A stretch of DNA of 64,000 nt from Lineus longissimus (lineage: Eukaryota; Nemertea; Pilidiophora; Heteronemertea; Lineidae): positions 4,716,501 through 4,780,500 of the forward strand of contig NC_088309.1 of assembly GCF_910592395.1 (NCBI RefSeq), read 5' to 3'. Positions 10,802 through 24,345 of this stretch are shown in pieces. The notes under the pieces are model-generated. The model saw only the letters and a program-made list of their open reading frames with translations. It was not told where the DNA came from and made no database searches. The first letter of the stretch is position 1; each line of letters opens with the position of its first letter. A program made the translations under genes and the position numbers.

Positions 10802-13800
10802 ATGTAAATGAAGGCATGCTGAATCTCAGACATCTCACGGGTCCAAGCCGGACAAATCTACCAGAAATCCATTGGTATTTTGTCTCCCGGTCTCACGTTA
10901 GTGGGGCCGAGATTCAGATGATAAACCAGGTCGTCTGCGTGTACGATGACGTGATTGATTAGGACACGCATACGTTTTATTGAAGAACCCAATAAGTCAT
11001 CAATGCAGATGTTTTTATTTCCCTGAACAAGTTTGGCTCGAAGTCTTTTGTAAATATCTGACGCAGACGTGCCTTCCTATCACGAAGCCCAATGGGTTTA
11101 CGGCAAAATTGTCATGGTGACACGTTCCAGAGATACCACGTGACTGTAAGCAGACGTCCTTGGTTCATGAAGCATTGAATGGTGGAAATGAGATGACCTG
11201 GCTGGCGTGCTTCAAATTATAAGGCAAAATTTCCATTGAAGTGTCAGGTTCTTATGCCATGAAAAACTATGACCAGGTTTTATTTTAAGTGTTGGTCATG
11301 GGTATCATCATTGTATATCCGTTTATGACTGTTGAAAACATAAACGGAATGAACTTTCCTATGGCACTGTATGGAGTTCAAAGCAACTGACCGTAGGTCA
11401 GTTTCTATACCTAATCAATTTTCCCTGTAATATTCTTCCACCGTTGATCAGTTCCAAAAGCATCGTGGCTTCACGTCGATACCGAACTCAAATTATGAAA
11501 TATCTACCCATGTCGAATTGAAAGTAAGTTGGCGATGAATTGAACACTCGGCGGGCAAAAGCGTCTCGTTAGCATTTATCAGGGTTACACAAAATCCATC
11601 AGGGCAACAAATTCCCTTTTTGAAGATTCAATCACGGAATGATTTGGTGTCAAGTACGATTAGTTCAGATTATCACGGAGCGGTTAAGCGAGTTACTGAT
11701 GGCATGCGGTGGAGAGTTTCGGTGCGGAAACGCGCCGGGTTCTGAATTGGTTTGCGGGAACGGGTGGTTGGAAACGGGGAAACTTCACGGTTCGTTTGAC
11801 GTTGAATGAGATCGGGTGATCGGTTCACCTCGCCTCAACAATGGACACCATCTGTATCGATATCACGCTAAATGGTACCCTTATTAACAACTTTGGCTGG
11901 CACGGGATCTCGGAAAACTCACGAGACTGACGACGATAACCATTTTTTCTCTCTTCTTGGGATTAGGGTATATCTGACAAGGAAGAGTGTAAATTTTTTG
12001 CAACAATTTACTTTCAAGTTTTTTTAGTTCGGGTCCAGAACAGACCTATAGCGCGCGTTTCAGCTCTGAACGAATAAACCTGTATCCACGTTATCATCAC
12101 GACACACAAGCCCTTGAAATTTCCTCGAATCACTTTCAAAAACAATCTTTTGTAATCGTTCGTAATATTATTTACAAAGCATATCGAGACAACATCAATA
12201 TCGTGGCCTTCACTTCGTGATTTCAATCAATTTTCCCCAGAAAATTTTTTCTTTTTAATTCAGTGCAATCCTGATAACAGATGGAACACCAAACACCCTT
12301 GGAACAACACATAAAGATAGAGTTAGAAATGATGCGAACAAAAAATCAAACAATGAAAAACTCAGTGTCTGAATTTAATTTTTCTTATTAGATTACGCGG
12401 GCGGTTCCCGAAAATCACGCAGGTTTTTTTTATGCACGAGTCCGGCGTGTGACCTCGAGCACCCTTCGGCCTATCTGCCTGATCTCTCTTCATGGGGAAG
12501 ACGGATAAAGGAGCCCCCTGCAGCTGGCCATGCCGTAGTCGCCAGAGTCAATACAAACCATTGTCTTTAGGCTCTTCCAAGCCAACTAACGTCTTCTTGT
12601 TTCATCACGAAGCTGGTTTATAGTTAAGTTCAATTTTAGTTTAATTTGATTATTGTTAATTTTTTTTCTCGATAATATAATCATTTATAGAAAACCCTGT
12701 AATCCCTTGTTTGTCTCCAAATGTTGCTGAAATTGCCTCTTCGATAGGATTTCACGTAACCACAGCAGAAATATAAAATATACATGTACAATGAAATAAT
12801 GAGAGTTCCTCGAGATCTCTTGACCGGAACTCATCATATTTCAATCTCAACGACAATTTGGCGACTCATGTGTGGGCAGGGATCCTCTGTCACCGGCAAT
12901 CTGCCAGTTTCGTTCTCGAAGCCCAAAACCCTAATTATTTTAAAACTAGCGTGAGCATATTTGTCTTGTAATTAAACACGAAAGTCAAATTCATGTCCGG
13001 CGGCTTCTCTATGAAATATCATGAAAATCGAGACAAAGGTATACGAACAAGAACCAAAAGCTAGAAATAACTTGGACCAATCACGGTTCAGGAATGAAAT
13101 TCTTAACCAAACTGCATGCCAGATTCGTCTCCCTGGGGGTAAATTGTCTCCGATTACATTTAAAATACTATTGGATTTAACGGTACAATTACCGTGCCTC
13201 CTATTCCTTCATTAGACATCCATTAAGTGCTCATCATCAATAAAGTCAGCTTCCATTGGTGGGAGTTTCCCTGGCGACAGTTGAGACACCAATCACCGCA
13301 GGAGTGGGCAACAGCAATCATACGCCAAATTATTAAACGTTAATTTTTACGTTGTTTTTTTAGTATTCGTGAATTGATATGTGATCGTGAATTGATCTGT
13401 GCAGAAAGCGGTTGCATGTACTTGTAGATAGAATATTTTTCATGCAAAATTAACATCTTCCCCTTATTTCTAAGATAATGGTTGGCCTATACGACAGGTA
13501 TCATGACAGTTGCAATATACACAAGGTCAGTCATGTCTGTCAGTGGTGATTTTGTCTTCATTCATTTGAACAGGGGACTATTAATACGATTTTCTTGATG
13601 AAAGAACCAACATTTGCCAATATGATGTTACAATGTTGTAATTTGGAAGTACATTGTACATGTATGCTTACATGCTTGTGTACGAGATGCCCTCTCTAAG
13701 AAAAAAGTGGTCACTATTTTGAACGCGGGTCTATTGCTTCCTGCACATGGCGCCATCGCGGTTTTCCTGGCGTCTATAAAGACTTTCATCATATCTATAA

Positions 13801-15618
13801 TTGTCTAAATGTATATCTTAATCGCCATTTAAATTTGTCATAGCTCATGGCGGTGGTTGTAGCGGCAATGCATAATTACTTAAAGCAAATCTCAGTCAGG
13901 GTCTGATGTCGGCATTTGTACATCAAATCTATATGAACGGAAGAACTTACGACATGTACGAGACAGCTTCAATGCCCAAAGCATTCCATTTACATGTGCA
14001 TCCACATGCGTGTACCACTTAGAAGAAAAACTGCAAAAACCTCTAAAATCTTTTATTAAAAAAAATCTTCATAATAAAAAAAGACATTTGTTATGTCCAT
14101 ACATAGAGAAGGATTGATATTTCCTCTATGTCTTTTACATGGTATGTTGTGTAGAGCGAAATCTGGTGTGTGTAGCTGGTAGCAGCAATCCAAAAATTAT
14201 ACATGTAGTGGGGGATGAAACTCACAAAACTGTTGGTGCTGTTGTATTTCGAGTATCTGATTGTCGTGAAAGTCGCATACTTTATTTTTTACACTGTTTT
14301 ACTTGTAGACAGGTATGTTATTCGAAGCGGCTATCTGCAGGCAGCCGATCTGCGACTCAGAATGAGTACAAATTACTTCACGATAAAGTGTAGAGTCCCT
14401 TCTTATCTCATCTCAAACAGAATTATCCGCATTTTCATTCCTGCGTCAAAACCAATCATTTTCGTACTAAATATCCTTGTTTATCTGAAAAACCCCAGCG
14501 ACGCTTTGCAGAGTTCGCGCTACTATCAACGTATCTTAAGTTTCTGCCGAGACGGGATCCTTTGGCTTTCAGGAACTTGATAAAACCAAAGGTGCCGCGG
14601 CAGCTTTGTTTACAACTTTTCCCTTTGATGAAATGCACTAAAGACCAAGTATGCGAAGATCATGCGAATAAGTTCAGTGGTGTGGTTTTTATGAGTTTCG
14701 TTCAATCAATCTCCATAATTTTGTGAAAACAGGACTTTCCTCAAGCAGCTTTTTAATAATTGCGGTGATATTGACAAATCAAAGCTCTCAATGCTGCTTG
14801 GCCGTTGCAATCGTCAGATTATCCAATTACAAAGGCATACAAGGGAGTCTCTTCATAGCAATGCTTTCCAACGCAATCCAAATAAAAGCAAAAACCCACA
14901 TGGCTACGTCCATTATTTTGATACCACATTTAGCCAATGTCACCTCACACAGCATATTACACTGGTGCAGCGTTCACCATGCATACCAATTTCGATAAAT
15001 GTCTTTCTGGAGCGTTCTTCTGAACTTTCGAAGAGATCGGCGTCGTTTAATGATCGATGTCGTCTGCTCGCCCCTGCCTTGTTTGGCTCCCACCAATTAT
15101 ACGGTGCCATTGGTCACTTAATTTGGAACCACCATCACAATCAACACATTTTAGAAACCAATTAATAACCATTTTAACACATTCGTCTATGACATAAAGA
15201 CTTCGTAAGTATGGAAAATTAGGATGGCGCTGGTAGAATTGCATATATTCCATCATATTACGACAATTAAATTGACGTGGTTAAGCATCTCATCAAAACA
15301 AACTTGCCCACTGACGATTTAGAGCAATCATTGACTTGAACATCAGACTTATCAAACCGAGGATGTTTTCTCCTCACCCTAGTCTGCCGCCGTTGTCTTA
15401 TTTTTCGATGGTGATAGCAATTAATGACGAGTCCCATGGCTTTTGCGAAGGAATCTGCATAAGGAACATAAGAGTAAAAGTTAATGACACCCAAACTGAG
15501 AGGGGGTGGTGCTTTCCATTCTTTCTCATTTGTTTATTGGCGGATTAGAAGTACATGTACACCTGAATAAAACATACTAGCCTACAGGTTGTTCTGTTAG
15601 GAGTTTTTGATACTTCCT

Positions 15619-15917
15619 TTGCAAGACATCCCAGGAATCATAGAACAGAACAAAGGGTGCTTGTGGGAAATGAGCCTTGAACGTAACTTTGTGGAAGGCC
15701 TCTGGCAACTTGTCGAAAGGTACGTGCCAACACTACCTTCAAAGACGGCAAAGTGAAGTATTCCACAGAAGCCTTGGCGAAGAGTACAGCCTATCTTGCA
15801 AAAGCTCTCAGGCACTTGGGCACCAAGCCTCTCGTCTTTGGCATCAGCTCGACCAAATTGGAAACCACCAGCGGCAAAATGATAATTCACGTGAACCCTC
15901 TACTGTGTGTTTTATGA
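15619..15917 (+). pseudogene. Frame-broken coding fragment, family unknown
   Basis: Two adjacent frames read like one protein. The first (15619 to about 15722) gives DIPGIIEQNKGCLWEMSLER then NFVEGLWQLVER. The second takes over near 15725 and gives TTFKDGKVKYSTEALAKSTA, then YLAKALRHLGTKPLVFGISS, ending at a TGA at 15915-15917. The stretch looks richer in GC than its surroundings, and both parts have the mixed composition of real coding DNA. A one-base indel around 15718-15732 would join them. The junction also contains AAAGGTACGT, which could be a real splice donor, so part of it might be a functional exon with the acceptor-like CTTCCTTTGCAAG before 15626. I do not recognise the protein. A retrocopy or transposon remnant is possible. 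Confidence 0.3.
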
Positions 15918-18900
15918 TAATTTGAAGCGTTATTTACTCACTTTGATGTGTGTTTACTGCCAACATCATTAGACATGTTAATAAGCTCAAGGAAAAAGCC
16001 TCGTTGCATATTCAAAAGTAAAACAATTCCTATCCCCAAGCAGTTTCTGTGGAAAAGCAAGAGTATAACCACAGCGCTCATAAATCTAGCTAAAAACTGC
16101 ACTAGGCGACTTCTCGAGTGTGGGCTTCCTCACTTCAGTTTTTTTCAGTTCAATCTCCATTTCAAAGGCAACTTTCTTCTACCAAGAAGTGTTGAACATG
16201 GCAAGATGCGTAGGCCTACGGGTAATGTCAAAGATTGAACGTCGTTTAAGGTCAGACGATCCTTCAGCAAGAAGGCCATCGGAGCACCATTTTGCGTAAC
16301 ACCACTGACTTAACATTCAGTAAAGGGCATCAAGGGAGCATTATCGGGGTTTCTTCGAATTTATATACACTTGTTGTATTGTTTCCCAAAATGATCTTAG
16401 ACTGGTGTACGGATCGATGAACAAAGTTACAAAAAAGTTGCTGGTTAGCTCATATGCATAGGCCCTCATTCTCTGCTAGTTACAAGTTGACATCGATAAA
16501 CATCTCTCAACGCCCACATCCACTGACGTTAAAAGACACAGCAGTTCACCAGTTTGAGTGAAATAAACCGCAAGTCATCGAGTCACCAAATGTCCAGGTC
16601 TCAAGCAAAATAGTTAATCTAACACGAAATCTTTTTTTTACGATTTAGAAATTGCATATCCGGCGGGCTTTGTGATAACAAGCTAAAGTCTTGATAAGAC
16701 CAATGTCAAAAATCTAGCAGTATGGCTACTGCTGCCTTCTGGCTAGTGTCTGCTTGGCAAGTTTAGTTTTAAAATGAAATTTGACTTACATTGTATTTTA
16801 AACATTGATGATTAATTGCGTTGAATGAGCGAGATAGACTGTTGACGGCGAACACGAGTTGTTATCAAAATGAATTTGCCCCGGGGTACAGATCATAATT
16901 AAGTATCAAGTTGATGGCGGACCTGGTCCAAGACAGCTGCTACATGAAATGATTAAGGCGTGTAGCAGTAGATTGAGTCGGGAATATATCAAGTCCTCCT
17001 TATGAGAACTAAAAGTTTACAGAACTCCATGAATCGCCTTAAAGAGAAGGACGGCCGAAATCATTAGACCATTTCATTTTCCTGTCAACTGATGGCTAGA
17101 CCGATGTTGTTATAGCATCCTAAGTATCACCCCTCTTCGATCGTTCCCATCACCTGCACGTGAAATTAAGAGCTTCACTCCTATCTGCATTCGTGAAAGA
17201 AACCATTAAACAAAGTAAAGTCTCGGTTTATCTTTGAATCAATTACATTGTACAATCTAATAAAGTATTCAAATAGACCCCTTCTGGCGTGAAGACAATC
17301 ACGGACTTTTACCCTCTAGGAGTTACTATTTCATATCTTTTAAACTGTTTTCAAAATCATAATATCTACAAATAATGCAGTTTTAAAAATGATGTTTTGG
17401 CACAGAATTTGAGCATTAAATGTTATCTTTCCAACGATAGATAAAGGTTGTGACCGATAATTTTAAAATGAGAGCGATGGTCGGTGACGGCAGGACAGCG
17501 AGTCAAACTGGAAGCGGTGGACTTTTAGTTTACAAGCCCCACGGCAGTGTTCTGTGGTGTCCATAACCAACATGTACCAGGGACTGAGTGAGCAGCGATG
17601 TTGTTTAGTTTCTCCAATTTTTTCCTTTTTCAAATTCAGAATTTCATTTTATTGGCTTTATCATCGAAATCAAATTTTTATATTTAGAAATAAATCGAGA
17701 ATTATGTTATACAGAATAACAATTTATTTCAACATCTATCTAAGTATCCGACAGGAAAGTATCCTGTACCATATCAAACCTACGTAATTTCACCCGACAG
17801 ATCATCAACTTTTACAAAATGTTTTCCCTGTCGCATCAGCTAAATTAGTTTATGAGCTTAAAATATGACAGTTGTGAAATATATCACTCTGTAATGGCCA
17901 AACAGCCAGAGTTTCTGATGAGCGGAGGAAGAGAAACTGCATGTCTGATTAGGAGGGGCACTTCCTTGAACCGTGGCCCGTGACTGCAAAAGAGGGAAAT
18001 AACTAAATGTCTTTCCCGCACAGGTCCATAATTTTGTAGAATGTTTTGCGTACAAAAACAGTTTGGTCGTGAACGATTGAGCAGCTTTTGCGAGAAGTCG
18101 ACCTGAAAGGCGGTGAGGTTGTGAGAATCGGCCCGACCAAAGTTGAGTTTGCTTTGACAGAATATGAAGAGTAGCGATGCTATAAAAATGTATCCACGGT
18201 GCAATTAGGAACATATACATGAACATGATACACCGTTGTATTTATTTTGGTAAAATGATGTTATACGGCCCTTTAAACTATCGTAGAGTAGAATACATGC
18301 ATGTACATGTACATGTACGACGTCACATTAAAGTCCTTAGCGCTGATCCAGCTTCGGATGATTCAACGTAGTTCGTCATGCTCGTGTATATGTGGCCAAA
18401 GACTACGGATAATGGTCGTCATTGGTGTGACCAAGGAAAAAAACAATAAAATCCAAGTGATTGGCACTTATGCTTCTTTAGTCGATAATCGAACACTAAA
18501 ATCTCCAAATCGGTCCTGCTTAATTTACGGGATCATGTTAAGTTACAAATTTGCGTGTAAGTTGTGTGTCTTTCATTTCAAGCTTGAAGAGTTTAGCACT
18601 TGTAACACGCCCTTCATGGAAGTTCAAATAAAACTTTCACAGATCGCATCCAATTTGTTTTTATATACCCACTTTGTTTTCTAGAGTAAGCTTATCAGAC
18701 AAGGTGGCGACAGTATACTTGCGGTCATTACATGCTTTAACTAAAATGCAGCCAGCTTTTGGTGATGATTTACGGAATTTGCCTTGTAAAATCTAAATCG
18801 TTTAAGGCCTAATAAGATTAAATCACCAAAGGCAGCTAGTTTAAGTACATTTTTGCGAGGAAGGTGATTTTCTTAATTACTTACAAGTTCTCCTGAAATA

Positions 18901-21240
18901 AATTTCACAAAAAGATTTTCAGATCTGGCGAAGCTTTTTGGCGAAGACAACAAAGGAATACGATGTAAAAACGGGCTGCGCATAATCCTAAAATTGGGCA
19001 GTCTTTATCAAGGTGTTTAAGCAAGCTTGCAGGCGACAACCAGTCGCCACGAAAGATAAGTTTTATTAAATTTAAGCGGTTCTATATATTCGATTTACCG
19101 CAATTATCAGATTTTTGTGACAGTTTTGGGCGTGTGGTGCCGGGACTTTGGGGGGCAGTGCCAAGGACAATGTCACAACTTACAGGCTGTTTGTCTAGCG
19201 GATTTACGATGTTGATGGCGCGAGTTAGAGAAAAGAAATATTTGCCTTCCGAACGTAAGCGGTTTAGGGCGAAGAAAGCGGGATCATCTGCTTGAGTATG
19301 ATAAAGTGACCACTTACCAGTGTTAGGGTTCTTGTGTTGGTTAAATGAGTGGTCCAAGTCAAGTAGAATTAGTGGGAGTGTTCCTGAGGATATGAATACT
19401 GTTATTATGGGAATCTAAATAATTCGATTAGGAGGTGAAGGGCTTCGGGTTCGGGCTGGTGCAAGCATTAATTTTACCGCTGGCTCAGAACTGCTATGAT
19501 AAACTCGAAAGACACGAATGAGGCAATGAAAACTTTTTACACCGATTTCGAAAATCGAAAAACAAGTGAAAGTAGAAGAATAAATCCTACCCCACGTGCT
19601 ATGAACAAAGAAGATTGTTACGCCTTCACTTTTGTTGGTTTCATCGGCCATTTCCAGCCACCAGGTCAGAATAATGGTCAGTGACCTTCAACTGGCAACC
19701 TGTCCCACTGAAACCCAACACCTTATCATTAAAGTGTCTCATAGAATTTGCGCGGAGTCAGTCACCCAAAATGACCATTCGATCAAGAAGTCAAAGTGCC
19801 ATTGAAGCATTGTGGTCTTCATTCCACTCAAGAGGGTTATAGAGATAGAAAGAGGCAAACACTTTGTTTGCTATCATGGTCATGGCAAGATGAAATTAAA
19901 AATGACAATGTCACATTTTGGGTGGTCCACTTTTGCTACCGGTATCAACCGTCAAAAATGTAAAACACAGCTGTTTGAAATTTTAAAATGATTTATCCAT
20001 CGGAAGATAGTTCTGTCATTTTCACGTCGTACATGTACATACTACGTTTTCCCGAACATGTACATCTATAAAGTATGCCAGCAAATGTTAGAAAGGTCTA
20101 TGTCATGCATGTTTATCACGTTACTTCTGTCTCTAATAAAACTTCTGTTCAGAAGAGCAAAGTAATCCATCGTCTTTTGCAGATTCTAGTATTTCCCACT
20201 CCCGCAAACAGATTTTCGGATGACTTCCGCTAGTATTGTCCAGCCAGAAGTGCTTAATGTAAAATTAGCCAATCACATTGGTGTTATTCTGGAGACTCGT
20301 GCCAATTTTGCTTTCCCACTACTTCTTGTCCCTTTATCATTAGGCCTAGCTAAGCACAATAACCATTGTTGTAACGGACAGTGGCCCGTGGAGAGAATAA
20401 CATATTATCCTAATAATTGCTGTGTTGCAAGGAAAGATATTCTGTGGTGTCAAAAACAAAGGGATGATGTGTGATGCATACACGGGTCAGGCATCTGGAC
20501 TGTCGACTAATACCAAAGCCCCGCCATTGTATAAACACGCCAGTGTCTCATGATTGAGCGCGGAAGATACAAAAAGTCATAAAAAGATACGTTGAGAAGT
20601 CAAGTATTACCGTATAGGTCACCATGATTGAGAGAGGGAGTCGGCCATGACACCTGGTTGGCAAGGCGACTGTTGAGGCTTTCAGCAGGAGGCGAGATCG
20701 TCCACACCAAATCCATTCACACTGTCATGTCCCACAGCCGAGTGCGGCGTCCCCTCACGGAACCCTGTTTATTTTAGAGAAGTCCTGTTACAAGTAATTG
20801 TGAATGTCATGCCTGCTTTTGAGACCTTTTATTCCACTTTGATACATTGTGATCTATGGCAATGTCCTGGTCCAGAGGTGAGATTTGAATATCACATGCA
20901 TACTAACGATGATAAAGATGCATTTTGTGTGACTGTATGATCTGATTTTCTTTCAATGAAAAAAAACTCTAATGAAAACAAGGACAAAGTCATGCGTTAT
21001 GAGATTCGAAGCTGAACCTCGTTCTCGGAATCAAAACTCCACCTCGCGGCAAGACTAGGGATTTCTGTAGACTTGTACACCAAGTTGACTTTATGCTTCC
21101 AATGACCTCTAGTGCTCAAGTGTACACTGCAAATAAAAGTGCAGGTCATCTTTTCTGGGCATTTTGTAATTACATGTATATGTACATGAATGAATGAATA
21201 AAAACATCGTAAAAACGGTGTTCTAAAGGTTCCGACTTAA
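15918..21240. other. Non-coding tract, no recognised gene
   Basis: I find no recognisable protein domain or RNA gene. Overlapping minus-strand frames at 17858-18226 and a minus frame at 19082-19357 (which contains a CTGGTAAGT donor-like site) look like chance frames. The tract has several TACATGTA palindromes, including two overlapping copies near 18302. An acceptor-like GTCTTTTGCAG before 20183 leads into no convincing coding frame. Confidence 0.45.
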
Positions 21241-21320
21241 TTTCGAATGTCAAGTCAACGTCACGATTAACTGAAACCATCTGTACTTCGAATGAAGATC
21301 GACAAAATCTACTTGACACA
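21241..21320 (+). repeat. Dispersed copy of the 54-bp repeat unit
   Basis: TAACTGAAACCATCTGTACT at 21268-21287, continuing to CGAATG at 21294, differs by one base from the core at 24310-24336. A second TTTCGAATG sits 45 bases upstream at 21241, and the downstream GACAAAATCTACTTGACA resembles the inter-core spacer of the array at 24.2 kb. This is therefore about one and a half units of the same repeat, in + orientation. Confidence 0.65.
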
Positions 21321-22230
21321 GTTTGATCTAACCTTACTCAGTGTTGGTCTGTTTGCAGACGCCGTTGACACTGTATAGCGTAGAGCAAAGAATCACTTGC
21401 ATGACTTCTATTAGGCTGCAATCTGAAAAAAGGCAGCATCAAATCCACGTCGCGATACCCGAACTTCTCAACACTGGTAGCGTATAGTCGACATACATAA
21501 ATGTATGTACCCGCTCTGTGAGGCAGTAAACAGTATCGTTCTATGCCATATTTGCTGCAGCCAGTGCTACCATAACCCTCCTCAGATCTTGATATCACGG
21601 CATGACTAAGAGAGTGTCGTCTCTAACCCGAAGATGTTCTGGATGAGCAGTAGTAGGCGTTCTACGACTGTGATACGTCAATTCGACACGGTCCCCTACG
21701 GGCAAGTCCCGGCGCTCACCACATAATAGTCGAGTCAAATATCACTGTTGAGTGTATCATCATTTTATTGCAATCAAACATGTATTAAGGCAGCGTTTCA
21801 CAAAAGGTATGCACATCCTTGGGCGTTGCCCGGGCGGTTGGCCTTCTTTTATGAAAGTATAATGCAGTTCCCGGGATCCAGCGTTGATGGTGCTCTAGGG
21901 TCGGGGGAAGGCGGAATGGGAGGTTATATGAGATCTCGTCCATGGTGTAGTTGAACGGGAGACAGGTGATAGACGTACAGGACGCGTGTAACGCGTGTCT
22001 GCCAGTCATGCACGGCATTTGGGGACAAAATGGAACGCTGCTGCTTAATTACACGCCTCAATCACAAGTCGTTGATGGATTAAGTGACTTTGATTGAGCA
22101 TGCGCAACGGTAGCTTTGATTAAGGATTGCAAAAACTAAATGTTAAAGTTCTATTGTTTATTGAAATAAATTTGGACGGTGATTTTTACACAGGCCTCAA
22201 GAGAAGGCACGTTACGCCTTGCTAATTATT

Positions 22231-22250
22231 GGTATGGTATGGTATGGTAT
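22231..22250 (+). repeat. (GGTAT)4 microsatellite
   Basis: Four perfect tandem copies of GGTAT, followed by GGGCACCGC. It is short and lies outside any recognised gene. Confidence 0.9.
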
Positions 22251-22640
22251 GGGCACCGCTGTGCTTTGATGCACCACATACACATTTGTTACATATGCCA
22301 GTGCACAAATAGTAAAGAATTCAAAACATCGTTCAATGCTTATTGATCCGTTATATTAGCGCAAAACCTGAAGTAAACGAAAGAACAAAAAAACAATTTC
22401 CTACCACGGTTGCACTACGTTTAGTTCCAATGAGGTTTTATACATATTTACACGGTATCATCGATTATTTCTGATGAAATCTCCTTGGTTCTAAAGTTGT
22501 TTATGTTTAGCACTGGAGTGGATTCTTCCAAACAGTCATACTGAATTTTTTCCCACGTAATACATTGCTTCAAAGAAAGCGCCGGGTGTGGCACCTCAAT
22601 ATAAATTCACGGAAGCAGGCTAAAATATGGTGCCGAATGA

Positions 22641-22663
22641 ACCGGAAGTTTCGCGCCGCCATT
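22641..22663. promoter_or_regulatory. ETS and YY1 motif pair, candidate core promoter
   Basis: ACCGGAAGT (22641-22649) is an exact ETS/GABPA consensus. GCCGCCATT (22655-22663) is the reverse complement of the YY1 core AATGGCGGC. They lie within 23 bp of each other in a locally CpG-rich stretch. This is the classic layout of a broad metazoan promoter, and the YY1 orientation suggests transcription on the minus strand. Read that way, the ATG inside the YY1 motif opens MAARNFRFIRHHILACFREF and stops about ten codons later, with no recognised domain. If real, it would drive a transcript diverging from Tbx2/3 about 5 kb upstream of its start. Confidence 0.35.
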
Positions 22664-23124
22664 GTTGCCCATCCAAGAGTTATCGCACCTCCGCGTAGCT
22701 GTGCTGCGGTGCTTACCGACCGAAGGTGAGAAACGGGCCTAGCAGGAGGCAAGAGTGTGGACAGTGTAATCAAATCAATAATGAATGTGTGTAACAGATC
22801 AATTCATCATTTTTTTTAATGGTTGTTATTTACAGGTTTGTTTTCATTGTCATAAGGGGAAGGTCAAGGTGATGTGAATGACACGTGTTGATCGCATTTC
22901 CGGTATGTTTTTTTTTGTTTGGACAGAAATTAACGCTTAAGGCTCGCCTAAATATTTTACCGAAACACCTGCAAACAAATTCATACTACATACTGCATTA
23001 TTTGAAAAGAGATAGCGAAAACCCATGACAAATACTCGGATTTTTATCCAGCCAATCAAACTATCAAAAACGAAGAGAACAGAGGTCTTGACAGTATCAA
23101 TCATCTAAATGATTCTGAAACAAG

Positions 23125-23140
23125 CAGTGGCGCCATCTAG
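23125..23140 (-). promoter_or_regulatory. CTCF-like motif
   Basis: CAGTGGCGCCATCTAG. Its reverse complement contains TAGATGGCGC, an exact match to the core YAGRKGGCRS of the animal insulator protein CTCF. The same 16-mer occurs at 33563-33578, so the two sites bracket Tbx2/3 exon 1. Binding cannot be judged from sequence alone. Confidence 0.35.
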
Positions 23141-24194
23141 ATAGATAACTGCTCTGGTCCGACAGAGTGTGAATCTGTCACATTCTGATATTAGTCAAAC
23201 AAGGTAGGTCACCCATTTCTCTGTCGCCCCATCAATCCCCATTGTTTCTTTTCATTACCCTTTTTTAGGGTTTCGATGTGATTTTCCAGAAACATCTATC
23301 AAATGTGACTTTGAGTCCGAAGTTTGAAGGGCAAACCAAAGCCTAAATAGTTGTCTATTGTCAGAAAATGTTTCTCGTATCAGTTGGTGTAAAAATAGTT
23401 TTCGACTTCGTTACAAAATGTCAACTGAAGCCTAAGTGATAAATGCAGCGCTTTTCTTTCTTAAAAGAGGGAAATTCATTTTAGTATCTGATTTTAATTC
23501 CTTATGAATTTGTCATCCAGTTTTTATATCCCCGTGTTTGTCTGGCATTATTCTATGTAAGTATTGTTGGTACATGACAATGCATGATACCAAAATATGC
23601 GCCTTAAATATTTTGGATGATACCTTCCTAGCAACTTTTATCTTCCTTTCAGGCCAGTTAACTAATTTTGAATGCATGAACATTAAAAAATGCTCACTCT
23701 TTTACAAGGAATTATCCAGTGAGTAGAAACACAAACACATTCATAACGTGGGATATTGTTTTGGTCATTTAAATACAAGTAGTTTATCATACACTTTATC
23801 TGGGGTACTTATAACACAGTAAACAACGTACTATTTGCTCTGACATCCGCGGCGAGTGCCCCGTCCAAGACCGTGATTGTGATATGCCTAAGTGCACGAT
23901 CGGTTCGAGACCTCTCACTGATTGACGCTATGATGATAAATGTTTGTGTCTTATCTTCTCGATCGAGCGTTATATATATTTCTAATATCACTCTGTCCCC
24001 AAACTGATGACTCTCATATAGCAAGCATGTTGATATATTGTGAGAATCACGCTCTCAATGCCACAATGGTCGAACTATCAGCATGACGGACAACTATGTG
24101 TACATGTATACGCCTTCGACGACTTATACATTTATTTACACAGACCTAGCTCCGTGTTATTTCGAATCTCGGTGACAGACAACAGAACTCACAT

Positions 24195-24345
24195 AAGCTT
24201 TAACTGAAACCATCTTTATTTCGAATTAGCGGATAATGAATCAACTGTCGAAGTTAACTGAAACCATCTGCATTTCGAATGAGGAATAACAAAATTCACT
24301 GAGCGAAGTTAACTGAAACCATCTGTATTTCGAATGAGGATAACG
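24195..24345 (+). repeat. Tandem array of a 54-bp unit, three copies
   Basis: Cores starting TAACTGAAACCATCT lie at 24201, 24255 and 24310, each running on through (A/G)TTTCGAAT. The spacing is 54 and 55 bp, and the spacers (GAGGAATAACAAAATTCACT and relatives) are also similar. An inverted copy with an identical 27-bp core lies at 25104-25130. Inverted flanking arrays of this kind can mark the ends of a miniature transposable element of about 1 kb, but no target-site duplication is obvious. Confidence 0.8.

Larger units (their letters stand above)
8541..15590. other. Non-coding tract, no recognised gene
   Basis: No domain is recognisable on either strand. A donor-like GGTAAGTA at 9634-9641 ends an open frame (9429 onward, ...DFTLYLKR), but no convincing acceptor or protein similarity accompanies it. 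A G-rich run (9997-10015) and a degenerate tandem repeat (10673-10801) are listed separately. Open frames of 120-144 codons at 10257-10691 (-), 14215-14580 (+) and 14791-15165 (+) match no family and are within chance expectation for AT-rich DNA of this length. Confidence 0.5.
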
